Notes under the pieces: generated by a model | The model's input: the letters and a program-made list of their open reading frames with translations, nothing else | The model's database searches: none | What the model was told of the DNA's origin: nothing | NCBI GenBank assembly: GCA_045580485.1 | Contig: JAZNNW010000172.1 | Coordinates: 1-24,667, forward strand | Source of the DNA: Avoscillospira sp045580485 | GTDB lineage: Bacteria; Bacillota; Clostridia; Oscillospirales; Oscillospiraceae | Length of the DNA stretch: 24,667 nucleotides | Direction: 5' to 3' | Program-made: the position numbers and the translations under genes | In this document: positions 15,207 through 22,900 of the stretch, one piece after another | How positions within the stretch are numbered: position 1 is the stretch's first letter | How the letters are laid out: each line of letters begins with the position of its first letter

Positions 15207-16043
15207 TTACTGTGCCTTCTTGGTCTTGCGCAGGGCAACAGCACAGGCCAGCAATGCAGCCAGAGATGCACCGGCCACAGCGATCCACAGACCCATGTTG
15301 CTCACATCACCGGTGTTGACAGCTTCCACAGCGCCGGTATCAGCCAGCTGCTCGTTGGAGACCAAAATGGCCACAGGGCAGAAATTCTCGAAGGTGTTGC
15401 AGACCACATGGCCGTTATCCAGAACTTCCACAGCCTCGATTCTGCGCCAATCGCCGCCCTTGTAGGCAACCACTTCCACGAAGGTGCCGGGGGCCAGGTT
15501 CAGATCAAAGTCCAGGCAGATGGTAGTGCCTTCGGGCTCCAGCCACTCTTCCAGCTCGTCGCAGAGGACGGTGACTTCAAACAGATCCTTGACGATCAGA
15601 TCATGGACAGACTTGCCCTCGCCCAGGACAGAGGCAATGTGCTCATTGAGGCCCTCGCAGGTCTCAAAGAACTTCATGCCCAGCGCCAGAATCTGCTCAT
15701 AGACCCAGTAGATGAGGGCCTTATCTTCCTCGGGAATCTGAGGATCATTGGGAACCTCGGAATAAGGTGTGACGATCAGACACTCATGGTCTTCGGCAAC
15801 GCCTTCGGGATGGACGGCGTCGCAGATGACGGTCAACTTGCCGTCTCTCAGGTACAGATTGCCAACGACTTCGCCATTGACCATCAGCTGACCAACTTTC
15901 ATGCCGTTTTCATCCACGGGGCCGGTCAGTTCAGGCACGGGTTTATAGGTGACGCTGGGTGTAAAGCTCTCAGCAGCCAGTGCAGGGCAAACCATGGCCA
16001 CACACAGGGTCACGATCAACAATGCAACGATAAACTTTTTCAT
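15207..16043 (-). CDS. secreted protein with sortase-like C-terminal anchor; probable sortase substrate
   Basis: A 278-residue protein of no family I recognise. It has a signal peptide (MKKFIVALLIVTLCVAMVCPALA, 1-24), an acidic extracytoplasmic domain of about 210 residues, and a C-terminus built like a sorting signal: the motif VNTGD (242-246), a hydrophobic segment (about 250-270, GLWIAVAGASLAALLACAVAL) and the basic tail RKTKKAQ. An LADTG stands about 10 residues before it. The canonical LPxTG is absent, but NTGD-(x)-SN-GLW resembles the C-terminal signals of clostridial sortase B substrates. The mature part has phrases such as CLDFDLNLAPGTFVEVVAYKG suggestive of a beta-rich domain. ATG at 16043 (GGAGA upstream); a longer reading lacks a signal peptide and runs into cpsB. 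Its own operon supplies the sortase. Confidence 0.82.
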   Translation of the reverse strand: MKKFIVALLIVTLCVAMVCPALAAESFTPSVTYKPVPELTGPVDENGMKVGQLMVNGEVVGNLYLRDGKLTVICDAVHPEGVAEDHECLIVTPYSEVPNDPQIPEEDKALIYWVYEQILALGMKFFETCEGLNEHIASVLGEGKSVHDLIVKDLFEVTVLCDELEEWLEPEGTTICLDFDLNLAPGTFVEVVAYKGGDWRRIEAVEVLDNGHVVCNTFENFCPVAILVSNEQLADTGAVEAVNTGDVSNMGLWIAVAGASLAALLACAVALRKTKKAQ

Positions 16044-16083
16044 ATGATCATCTCCAAATATATTAGCGTCAAAGACGCAAGAT

Positions 16084-16773
16084 TTACGAACAATCTTCAC
16101 CCAGCACGACTGTTTCATAGTGCTGGATACGGGACCACAGCGCTGCATCCAGCGCCACAGCACCCAGATTGGGGGCTCGCTCCGTCAGATCATGGCAGTC
16201 TGAGCCAAGCAAATGGATCTTGCCCTCTTTCAGCAGTTTTTTTGCTGTTTTTGCCCGTTTTCCAAGGAAAAAGCCCGCATTTGCCTGGATCAGCAGATGT
16301 CTATCCAGCAATCGGTCCATGATCCGATTCCCAAACAGGGGCGGCAGGTACCGATCCACATGGGCCACAATGGGCACCAAATTCTGCTTGGTCACCAGTC
16401 CGCTCAGTTCCTCGTAGACACGGTCATTCCACGGGGGCATGGGCAGCTCTACCAGAATATAGTTGGTATCGCCGATCCGCAGATCCCACATGGCCTCGGA
16501 ATCGCTCATGCCTCTGAAATAAAACACCTCCGCACCGACGATCACATGGGGCAGTTCCGGTTCGTCCTTGGCAGCCTCCTGCAGCTGCTCCAAGGCTTTC
16601 TGCCTTGCAGCAAGGAAGTCCGATGGCGTATTTTCATTGGCATAGAAGTGGGGCGTTGCCACCACGGTTTTGACACCCTGCTCCGCTTCCTTCCGAAGCA
16701 TGGTTAGAGACATTTCCACATCGGTACTGCCGTCATCGATGCCCGGCAGGATATGGCTGTGAAAATCAACCAT
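16084..16773 (-). CDS. cpsB: CpsB/CapC-type manganese-dependent tyrosine phosphatase (PHP domain)
   Basis: A 229-residue PHP-fold phosphatase of the CpsB/YwqE family, which removes phosphate from the tyrosine tail of BY-kinases. Metal ligands sit in DFHSHILPGIDDG (N-terminus), ATPHF, GAEVF, AHVDRY and GSDCHD, the full set for the trinuclear site. Length is close to the family's usual 240-260. The ATG at 16773 overlaps the end of the kinase gene by 8 bases, so kinase and phosphatase are translationally coupled. A second, unrelated phosphatase opens the same operon. Confidence 0.94.
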   Translation of the reverse strand: MVDFHSHILPGIDDGSTDVEMSLTMLRKEAEQGVKTVVATPHFYANENTPSDFLAARQKALEQLQEAAKDEPELPHVIVGAEVFYFRGMSDSEAMWDLRIGDTNYILVELPMPPWNDRVYEELSGLVTKQNLVPIVAHVDRYLPPLFGNRIMDRLLDRHLLIQANAGFFLGKRAKTAKKLLKEGKIHLLGSDCHDLTERAPNLGAVALDAALWSRIQHYETVVLGEDCS

Positions 16774-18343
16774 TGGTCACGCCTTCTTCTGCCTTGGCGG
16801 CATTGGCTTCTACTTCTGAACGGCGGCTTCTGGCATAGGCGTACTTGCCCACATAGCGGCCATAGTAGCGGCGATAGTAGCGTTTGTAGTATTTCTTGCC
16901 GTAGCCGCCCATCTGATCCAGGGTGCAGTTATAGACGACACCGAGAATCTTGGCATTGACAAATTCAAATTCACGGACAGCGCCGCCCAGAGCCAAATGG
17001 TCACAGTAGTCCTGACGGACCACCAGCAGCATACCGTCAGTTTCCTTGGCCACTGCCATGGCATCACTGACCTCTGCTACGGGAGGCAGGTCCAGAATGA
17101 TGTAATCGAACACTTCCCGCATCTGCTTCAGAATCTTTGCCATCTTGGCAGAGCTGAGCAGCTCCACGGGGTTGGGGGGATTGCGGCCGGCTGCGATAAC
17201 GGCAAAGGCTTCCTCTTCACCGGGCAGTCCACAGGGCTGGAGCAGGTCACGCCAGGACAGCTGGCCGGAAAGGGCACTGGAAATACCGGGCACCTTCTTG
17301 ATGGGCAGCTTGGCATTGAGGGAGGGCTTACGCATATCGCAGTCCACCAGCAGGACTCGCTTATCCAGCTGGGACAGGGTATAGGCCAGGTTGACGGAAG
17401 TCAGAGACTTGCCTTCACCAGCAAGGGCGCTGGAAACGCCGATGACACGGCTGCCGCCTTCGTCGGCAAAGGAGAACTGCAGCTTGGTTCGCAGGAGCTT
17501 GTAAGCCTCAGAGGCGATAAAACCGATCTGCTTGCCCACCATGGGCACATCTTCTTTGCTGCTGCGAGTCTGAGACTTCTTGCTGCGTTTGCCTCCGTAG
17601 GCACCATAATAGTAATATCTGCCGCCATGCTGATCGGCGTTCATATTGGGTACAGCTGCCAGAATGGGATATTTACAGCCGCGGGACACATCAGCCTCTT
17701 CCCGGATGGTGATATCAAATACCTCCTGCAGGGCGATCCAGATGATACTCAGCAGAATACCGATCAGACAGCCGATGGCAAGGTTCTGAGGATAGTTGGG
17801 AGAGCTGGGCGCACCGGGCACCACAGCGGAATCCACGATCTTGGCAGAAGTGCCTTCAATAATATCGGAAATTCGGTTGGGCAGGATATAGGCGATGGCA
17901 CTGGCAATGGCCTCCGCCTCCTCGGGATTGGGACCGGTGACCTTGACCTCAAAGATCTCCGTTTCACGGACAGATTCGGCAGAGATCATGTCCTTGACCT
18001 CTCGGTATGTATATTGCACACCGGCATAGTCAATGACATCGTTCAGGGTCTCACGGGTATTGAGAATGACGATGTAGCTTTCCACCAGGCTCTTGGACGC
18101 CGTGATATCGCTGGAGGAGATACTGAAAGAGGTATCGCCCACAGACAGGGAGTTGTTATTCACATAGAACATGGCAGAGGATTGGTACATGGGGGTAATG
18201 AGGTATCGGGTCACGCCGAGAGAGACGACAACGCCCAGGACACCCACCAGGATCACCACCCAAAGCCGGTGCCAAATGGTGCTGAAGATCCGCTGCAAGT
18301 CAAATTCGACTTCGTTGCGGTTTTCTGTTTTTTTCTCGTTCAT
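16766..18343 (-). CDS. Wzz-domain/BY-kinase fusion (bacterial tyrosine kinase)
   Basis: A 525-residue polysaccharide co-polymerase fused to a BY-kinase. Membrane segments are at about 27-46 and 187-206, enclosing an extracytoplasmic Wzz domain; the Pro-rich PGAPSSPNYPQN before the second one is characteristic. The kinase carries the activator motif EAYKLLRTKLQFS (280-292), Walker A in ALAGEGKS (306-313), Walker A' VDCDMRKP (333-340) and Walker B IILDLPP (415-421). The C-terminal tail is a dense tyrosine cluster, ten Tyr between 481 and 503 (YYKRYYRRYYGRY). A second tyrosine-rich patch (GGRYYYYGAYGG, 241-251) lies in the linker. Firmicutes usually split modulator and kinase; here they are fused as in Wzc. 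ATG at 18343 has GGAG 8 bases upstream. Confidence 0.94.
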   Translation of the reverse strand: MNEKKTENRNEVEFDLQRIFSTIWHRLWVVILVGVLGVVVSLGVTRYLITPMYQSSAMFYVNNNSLSVGDTSFSISSSDITASKSLVESYIVILNTRETLNDVIDYAGVQYTYREVKDMISAESVRETEIFEVKVTGPNPEEAEAIASAIAYILPNRISDIIEGTSAKIVDSAVVPGAPSSPNYPQNLAIGCLIGILLSIIWIALQEVFDITIREEADVSRGCKYPILAAVPNMNADQHGGRYYYYGAYGGKRSKKSQTRSSKEDVPMVGKQIGFIASEAYKLLRTKLQFSFADEGGSRVIGVSSALAGEGKSLTSVNLAYTLSQLDKRVLLVDCDMRKPSLNAKLPIKKVPGISSALSGQLSWRDLLQPCGLPGEEEAFAVIAAGRNPPNPVELLSSAKMAKILKQMREVFDYIILDLPPVAEVSDAMAVAKETDGMLLVVRQDYCDHLALGGAVREFEFVNAKILGVVYNCTLDQMGGYGKKYYKRYYRRYYGRYVGKYAYARSRRSEVEANAAKAEEGVTNG

Positions 18344-18380
18344 TTTGGCTCTCCTAATTCGGTTTCCATTGCCTAAAAAG

Positions 18381-19742
18381 TTATTTTGTCAAAAGATATC
18401 GGATGGCGTCCATCTCTTCCTGGGTCACACCGGCAGAGCGCAGGTAGTTTTCCACCTTTTCCTGCACCGTATCACCGGCGTAACGGTCCAGCGCCTCCAA
18501 AAATGCGGTGAAGGCTTCGGAAGTATCGCCATAGTAAAGGGCAGACAGCTGATATTCTCGCTGCAAATCCGCTTCGCTGACACCCAACAGGGCCTCCAGC
18601 AGATAGCAGACCGTACCGGTTCGGTCTGCACCGTAGGTGCAATGGAGATATGCGGGATAGGTATTTTCATCTGCAAAATAGGTAAACAGCTGACGGACAC
18701 GGGTCATTCCATCCTCTGTAAACACGCCTGCATACATGGGCATGTGGAAGTAAGTATGTTCCACACCGGCGCCCAGAGCATCCACGCCGTACTTGTTTTC
18801 GCCGGCGCCGCGCAGGTCCAGATCTGAGCGGATATTCAGCACAGAGAGCATATCCTGCAAGCCTGCACCGGAGATGCTGAAATCGGGTTCAACAGCACCG
18901 TCCAGCTCGCTGCCGCGGAAAAGCATACCTTGTTTCACGGTCTTGCCGTCCACAGTTTTCCAGCCGCCGATATCACGGATATTGACAGCGCCGTCAATGC
19001 TGAGGATTCGGGGGGTCTGGGCTGTGAGGAAAGTGCCCTGCACAGATGTGGCGGTATCATTGGAGAAGTTTACAGTGATCCGATAATAATACCGGGTACC
19101 GGTCTTTAAATGATAGACTTTGACCTCACGCTGACCGCCCTCCAGAGAAAACACCCGGGGTGCGACCATGGTCTGATTCTCGCTGACCTCTACGGTCGCA
19201 CCTGTTACGGAACAGTCGGCAGGCAGGCCGTTGATATGATAATTGAGCTTCACAGGCAAGCCCCTGTCCATCCGCTGCTCGCCGATCCGGTACTCCCGCA
19301 GAACCTCTCTGACAGGAATATCCACATTGGCCTTGGTGCAGGCAAGAGCCGCCTCGTTTACCAGATACACAGGCTCGTCATAGAAGGGCACTGTTATGGC
19401 AATCGTACCCTCCGAAGCAGTCGCCTTTATGGAGGGAGTTATGCTTTCTCCATCCATATCCTGCCGCTTTGCATCCTGCTTAGCGGCAGCAAAGCCCAGA
19501 AGCAGCAAAAACAGCACAAGCAGCAGGATGATACCCATATTGGTAAGGAACTTCTTGTTCTGTAAAAGGCTCTGCCGGGCAGATTTTTTGCTGCTGCGCT
19601 TTTTGAAGCGGTGGCGGTGATGGCGGTGGGACTTCCTTTCATAATGGCCATGATGATGGCTATGACCCTCATGGTGCTCGGAATGCACACTTTCCGATGC
19701 TTCCGCGGGTTTTTTTTCGATGTTCATTTCGTTTTCGGACAA
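18381..19742 (-). CDS. membrane-anchored tyrosine phosphatase (Y_phosphatase3 type) with His-rich cytoplasmic tail
   Basis: A 453-residue protein. The first 65 residues are cytoplasmic and unusual, with 12 histidines between 20 and 44 (SEHHEGHSHHHGHY ... HRHHRHR) followed by a Lys/Arg stretch. One membrane segment follows (about 69-87). By the positive-inside rule the rest is outside the cell: a beta-sandwich resembling a fibronectin III domain (about 108-243, with TGTRYYYRITV) and a phosphatase domain (about 245-453). The latter has NIRDIGGW, LFRGSEL, DLDLRG and the CX5R loop HCTYGADRTGT (Cys368, Arg374). Family members dephosphorylate tyrosine or lipids. The start is TTG 19742, with AAGGAGG 8 bases upstream; the next in-frame ATG has no such site. 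First gene of the envelope operon, 37 bases before the kinase. Confidence 0.88.
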   Translation of the reverse strand: MSENEMNIEKKPAEASESVHSEHHEGHSHHHGHYERKSHRHHRHRFKKRSSKKSARQSLLQNKKFLTNMGIILLLVLFLLLLGFAAAKQDAKRQDMDGESITPSIKATASEGTIAITVPFYDEPVYLVNEAALACTKANVDIPVREVLREYRIGEQRMDRGLPVKLNYHINGLPADCSVTGATVEVSENQTMVAPRVFSLEGGQREVKVYHLKTGTRYYYRITVNFSNDTATSVQGTFLTAQTPRILSIDGAVNIRDIGGWKTVDGKTVKQGMLFRGSELDGAVEPDFSISGAGLQDMLSVLNIRSDLDLRGAGENKYGVDALGAGVEHTYFHMPMYAGVFTEDGMTRVRQLFTYFADENTYPAYLHCTYGADRTGTVCYLLEALLGVSEADLQREYQLSALYYGDTSEAFTAFLEALDRYAGDTVQEKVENYLRSAGVTQEEMDAIRYLLTK

Positions 19743-19845
19743 GGTGCAATCCTCCTTGCGCTGCCGGAGAAATTCGCGTCCCTCTCCAAGCTATGTGTGA
19801 TAACCGGTAGTGATACCACAAGATGTTGTATCCATCTCTATTTGG

Positions 19846-19865
19846 GTATAGTTTGACACCTATAC
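19846..19865 (-). promoter_or_regulatory. hairpin at the 5' end of the envelope-operon leader
   Basis: On the minus strand GTATAG and CTATAC pair around an 8-base loop. The stem begins at the predicted first nucleotide of the transcript. Two further small stems, AGATG/CATCT (about 19819-19836) and GGAGA/TCTCC (about 19768-19790), lie in the same roughly 125-base leader. I could not match the leader to a known riboswitch class by eye. Confidence 0.4.
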
Positions 19866-19872
19866 ATCATCC

Positions 19873-19901
19873 ATTCTAGCATATAAAGCAGAGAATTTCC
19901 A
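19873..19901 (-). promoter_or_regulatory. promoter of the envelope/phosphotyrosine operon
   Basis: On the minus strand TGGAAA (19896-19901) and TAGAAT (19873-19878) are separated by 17 bases, and the -10 is TG-extended (TGCTAGAAT). Transcription would start near 19866, leaving a leader of about 125 bases before the TTG. The -10 matches 5 of 6 and the -35 4 of 6 consensus positions. Confidence 0.72.
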
Positions 19902-19925
19902 TCTTTTTTTAATTTTTTTTGCAAA

Positions 19926-19957
19926 AAAGAGGCACCTGCGAAAGCAGGTGCCTCTTT
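19926..19957 (-). terminator. intrinsic terminator of the SLH surface-protein gene
   Basis: AAAGAGGCACCTGC (19926-19939) and GCAGGTGCCTCTTT (19944-19957) form a perfect 14-base-pair stem with a GAAA loop on plus. On the minus strand it is followed by an unbroken U-run (TTTTTT). It lies 10 bases beyond the surface-protein stop and insulates it from the envelope operon promoter. Confidence 0.93.
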
Positions 19958-19967
19958 ACGGGATCGA

Positions 19968-22900
19968 TTAGTAGGTGATCACGCGGTGCAGGATGCAAGC
20001 CATCTCAGCACGGGTGATGTTGGACTTGGGAGTGATCTTGTTATTGGAGCCCTGGATGACACCATGGCTGACCAGGCTGGAAATTGCAGTGGTAGCCCAG
20101 GTGCTGATCTTGCTGTAATCGCTGAAGGAAGAAGCGTTGGTGCTGGAGGAGTAGCGCAGGTCACGGTTGACCTCGTCCAGGGTACGGTAGATCAGAACCA
20201 TAGCCTCTTCACGGGTGATATAGGACTTGGGATTGAACTTGCCGTTGGTACCCTGAGCGATGCCCAGCTTCTTGGCGATGCCAACAGCCTGATAGGTCTC
20301 CTGAGAGTAGGTGCTGGTGCCCTTGGTCACATCGGAGAAGTTGTCGGTGACAGCGGTGGTGCTGTAATCGCCCTCCAGGAAGGCACGGTACAGCATCAGC
20401 ATGAAGTCGCCGCGGGTGATGTTGGCGGAGGGATTGTACTTGCCGTTGGAGCCCTGTGCGGTGCCTTCGTAGTACAGGAAGTCTGCGGAGTCAGCAGCCC
20501 AGGAGTAGTTACCCTTCACATCGGAGAAGACCTTGGAAGCGGTCTGGGTCTCCACATCATAGGTGATGTAGCCGGTGTAGGCAGATGCGCCGCCTGCATT
20601 GTAAGCAGTGTAGGTCAGGGTCAGCTTGCCCTTGAAGCCGGCTGCGGGCACGATGCTCAGGTCGGTCAGCTTCATCTGGTTGGCAGAGTACTGGTTGTTG
20701 GTATTGGTGTAGCTGGTGCCATCGTAGTATCTGCAGTAGCTGTTGTTGCAGTAGTACTGGTTGTGGCAGCCGCAATCGATGGTGTTGTTATTGTTGTAGT
20801 TGGTGCCATCATAGTACATGCACCAGCTGTTGTTGCAGTAGTACTGGTTATGGCAGCCACAGTCAGTGGTGCTGTAATTGGTGCCGTCGTAGTACTTGCA
20901 CCAGGTGTTATAGCAGGTAGTCAGGTTGTTGCAGCCGCAGTTGACCTTGTTATTGTTGTTTACATACTGGTCGTAGGTGCTGCCGTAGGTATAGCCGCTG
21001 GTGTAAGTGCTGTTGTAGTAGAACTTGTCGCCTCTCTGCACGCGAGCAGCCTCGGTGACACGGCTGTAGCCATCGACCTTGGGAATGCTGCGGAACAGGG
21101 TTGCCTGCTGAGCGGAGGGCAGTTCAAAGACCACATAGCCCATGGTCTGACCCTTTGCAGCATAATAGTTGGCAGCGATGCTGGCAGCAACGGAGTCATC
21201 CAGTGTGGTGCCTCTTGCGCCGATCTTGTTGCCGTTATCGTTGAGCTTGATGGACACATAACCGGTGACGGAAGTGCCATTGGTGCCGTAGGCAGTGAAG
21301 GGGATGTCCACAGTGTAGGTAGCGGTGTAGCTGGTGCTGGGGACATAGGTCACGGAGGACAGCAGATAGCTGCTGTAGTTGTAGTTGTTATTATAGTTGT
21401 TGTTGGTGGTGCTCACACGGAACTGCATACCGGCAGTGGCCTTGGTGGTCTTGGCAGAAGTGGTGTACAGCGTGCCGTAGGCGGGCACAGTGTTGCTGAT
21501 GCCGAAGGTCACATAGCTCAGCGTTTCGTTGGTGTTGTAGTAGTTGTTGTTGGTACCCACATAGAAACGGCAGGAAGGAGTGACGCAGCGGGTCACGCCG
21601 TGGCAGCCGCAGTCATAGGTGTTGTAGCCGCCGTTGGTGCCGTAGCCGTACTGGTCGTTCTTGTGAGCGGTCCAGTAGTTCTGGAAGTCAGCGACCTTGA
21701 AAGTCACGGGCGTATTGTAGTTGGTGGAATACTCGATGCCGCCGCTGGCAGCGCCTGCGTTGATCTGCAGGGTCAGCATGCCGACGATGACGCCGTCAGT
21801 CTGGCTGCCGGACATGGCATAGATGGTGAAGTTGGAGATCTTGTTGGAACCGCTCTTCTGCTGGAAGCCAACGGCATCCAGGTTGTTCTTGTCCACATAC
21901 TTGGTGCTGCCGGTCCAGTTCAGAGAAGAACCGGAGGAGGGGGACAGCAGCTCGCCGCCGTTAGCACCGGAAACGCCGAAGGAGTAGTAGTCCACATTGT
22001 ACAGGCTGCCGGTGGTGGGCATAGCCATGCCGATGAGATCGGTCATGGTCAGAGTGGTGTAGTTGTTATTGTAGCCAATGGAGGAGGATGCGATGACGCC
22101 TCTGTCATTGAAGCGGAAGCTGGAGATGTTGTCACGGACATTGACAGTCAGGGTGTTGGAGCGGTAGAAGCCCAGGTTGACAGTCTTGGTGACAGCAACG
22201 CCGTCATTCTTGTATTCAGCATTGGTAACGGTAAAGGTAACAGTAGCGGAACCGGGGGTGGTGCTGGTAGCATACCAGCTGGTGCCGTTGTTAGTCAGGG
22301 AGCAGCCGGTGGCCTGCACGCTGAAGTTGGCATTGGTCACACGCTCGCCCTTGCCGTTGTAGAGGTAGGGGTTCAGAGTGATGGTGGAACCGGCCATAGC
22401 GCTCTGGGAGCTGACATTGCCGATGTAGTACTTGCTGTTAACGGTAACAGGGACATCCACTTCCCAAGTGGACTTGCCGCCGGCAAAACGCAGATAGTCG
22501 GGGGCCTGTCTGGTATCGATAGAGCACTTAATGGTGATGTAAGTGGAACCGGCTGCGATAGCGGTAACATTGCCGCTGCCGTCAACAGTAGCGATGGCAC
22601 GGTTGTTGGAGGTCATGGTGGTGGTGATGTACTGACCGGCAGTGGAGGGAGTGAAAGTGCCGCCGAGCTTGCCCTTCTCGTTGGGGTTCAGAGTCAGGCT
22701 GCTGGGGATAACATTGACGGTCACGACCACATCCGTGACGGTGATGGTATGGGTAGCGACCAGATTCAGAGACTTGCTGGAAGCGGTGATGATGGTCGTA
22801 CCGGTGGTTCTGGCAGAAACCAGACCCTTATTGACAGTAGCAACAGCGGTGTTGGAGGAGCTCCAAACCACATCGCTGGGCAGGCTTGCGCCGTTGGGGG

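Noticed and set aside
19743..19866. c-di-GMP riboswitch in the envelope-operon leader
   Set aside because: I looked for the conserved GEMM-type tetraloop/receptor and GCAAAGCC-like core and did not find them.
19852..19885. TTGACA on plus as a promoter
   Set aside because: A good -35 on plus (TTTGACACC), but no -10 at 16-18 bases (CTAGCA) and no plus-strand gene downstream. It falls in the leader of the minus-strand operon.
21360..21420. Possible microsatellite or CRISPR-like repeats (GTTGTTATTATAGTTGTTG)
   Set aside because: It is Asn/Tyr codon runs within the SLH gene; there are no regular spacers or repeat lengths as in a CRISPR array.
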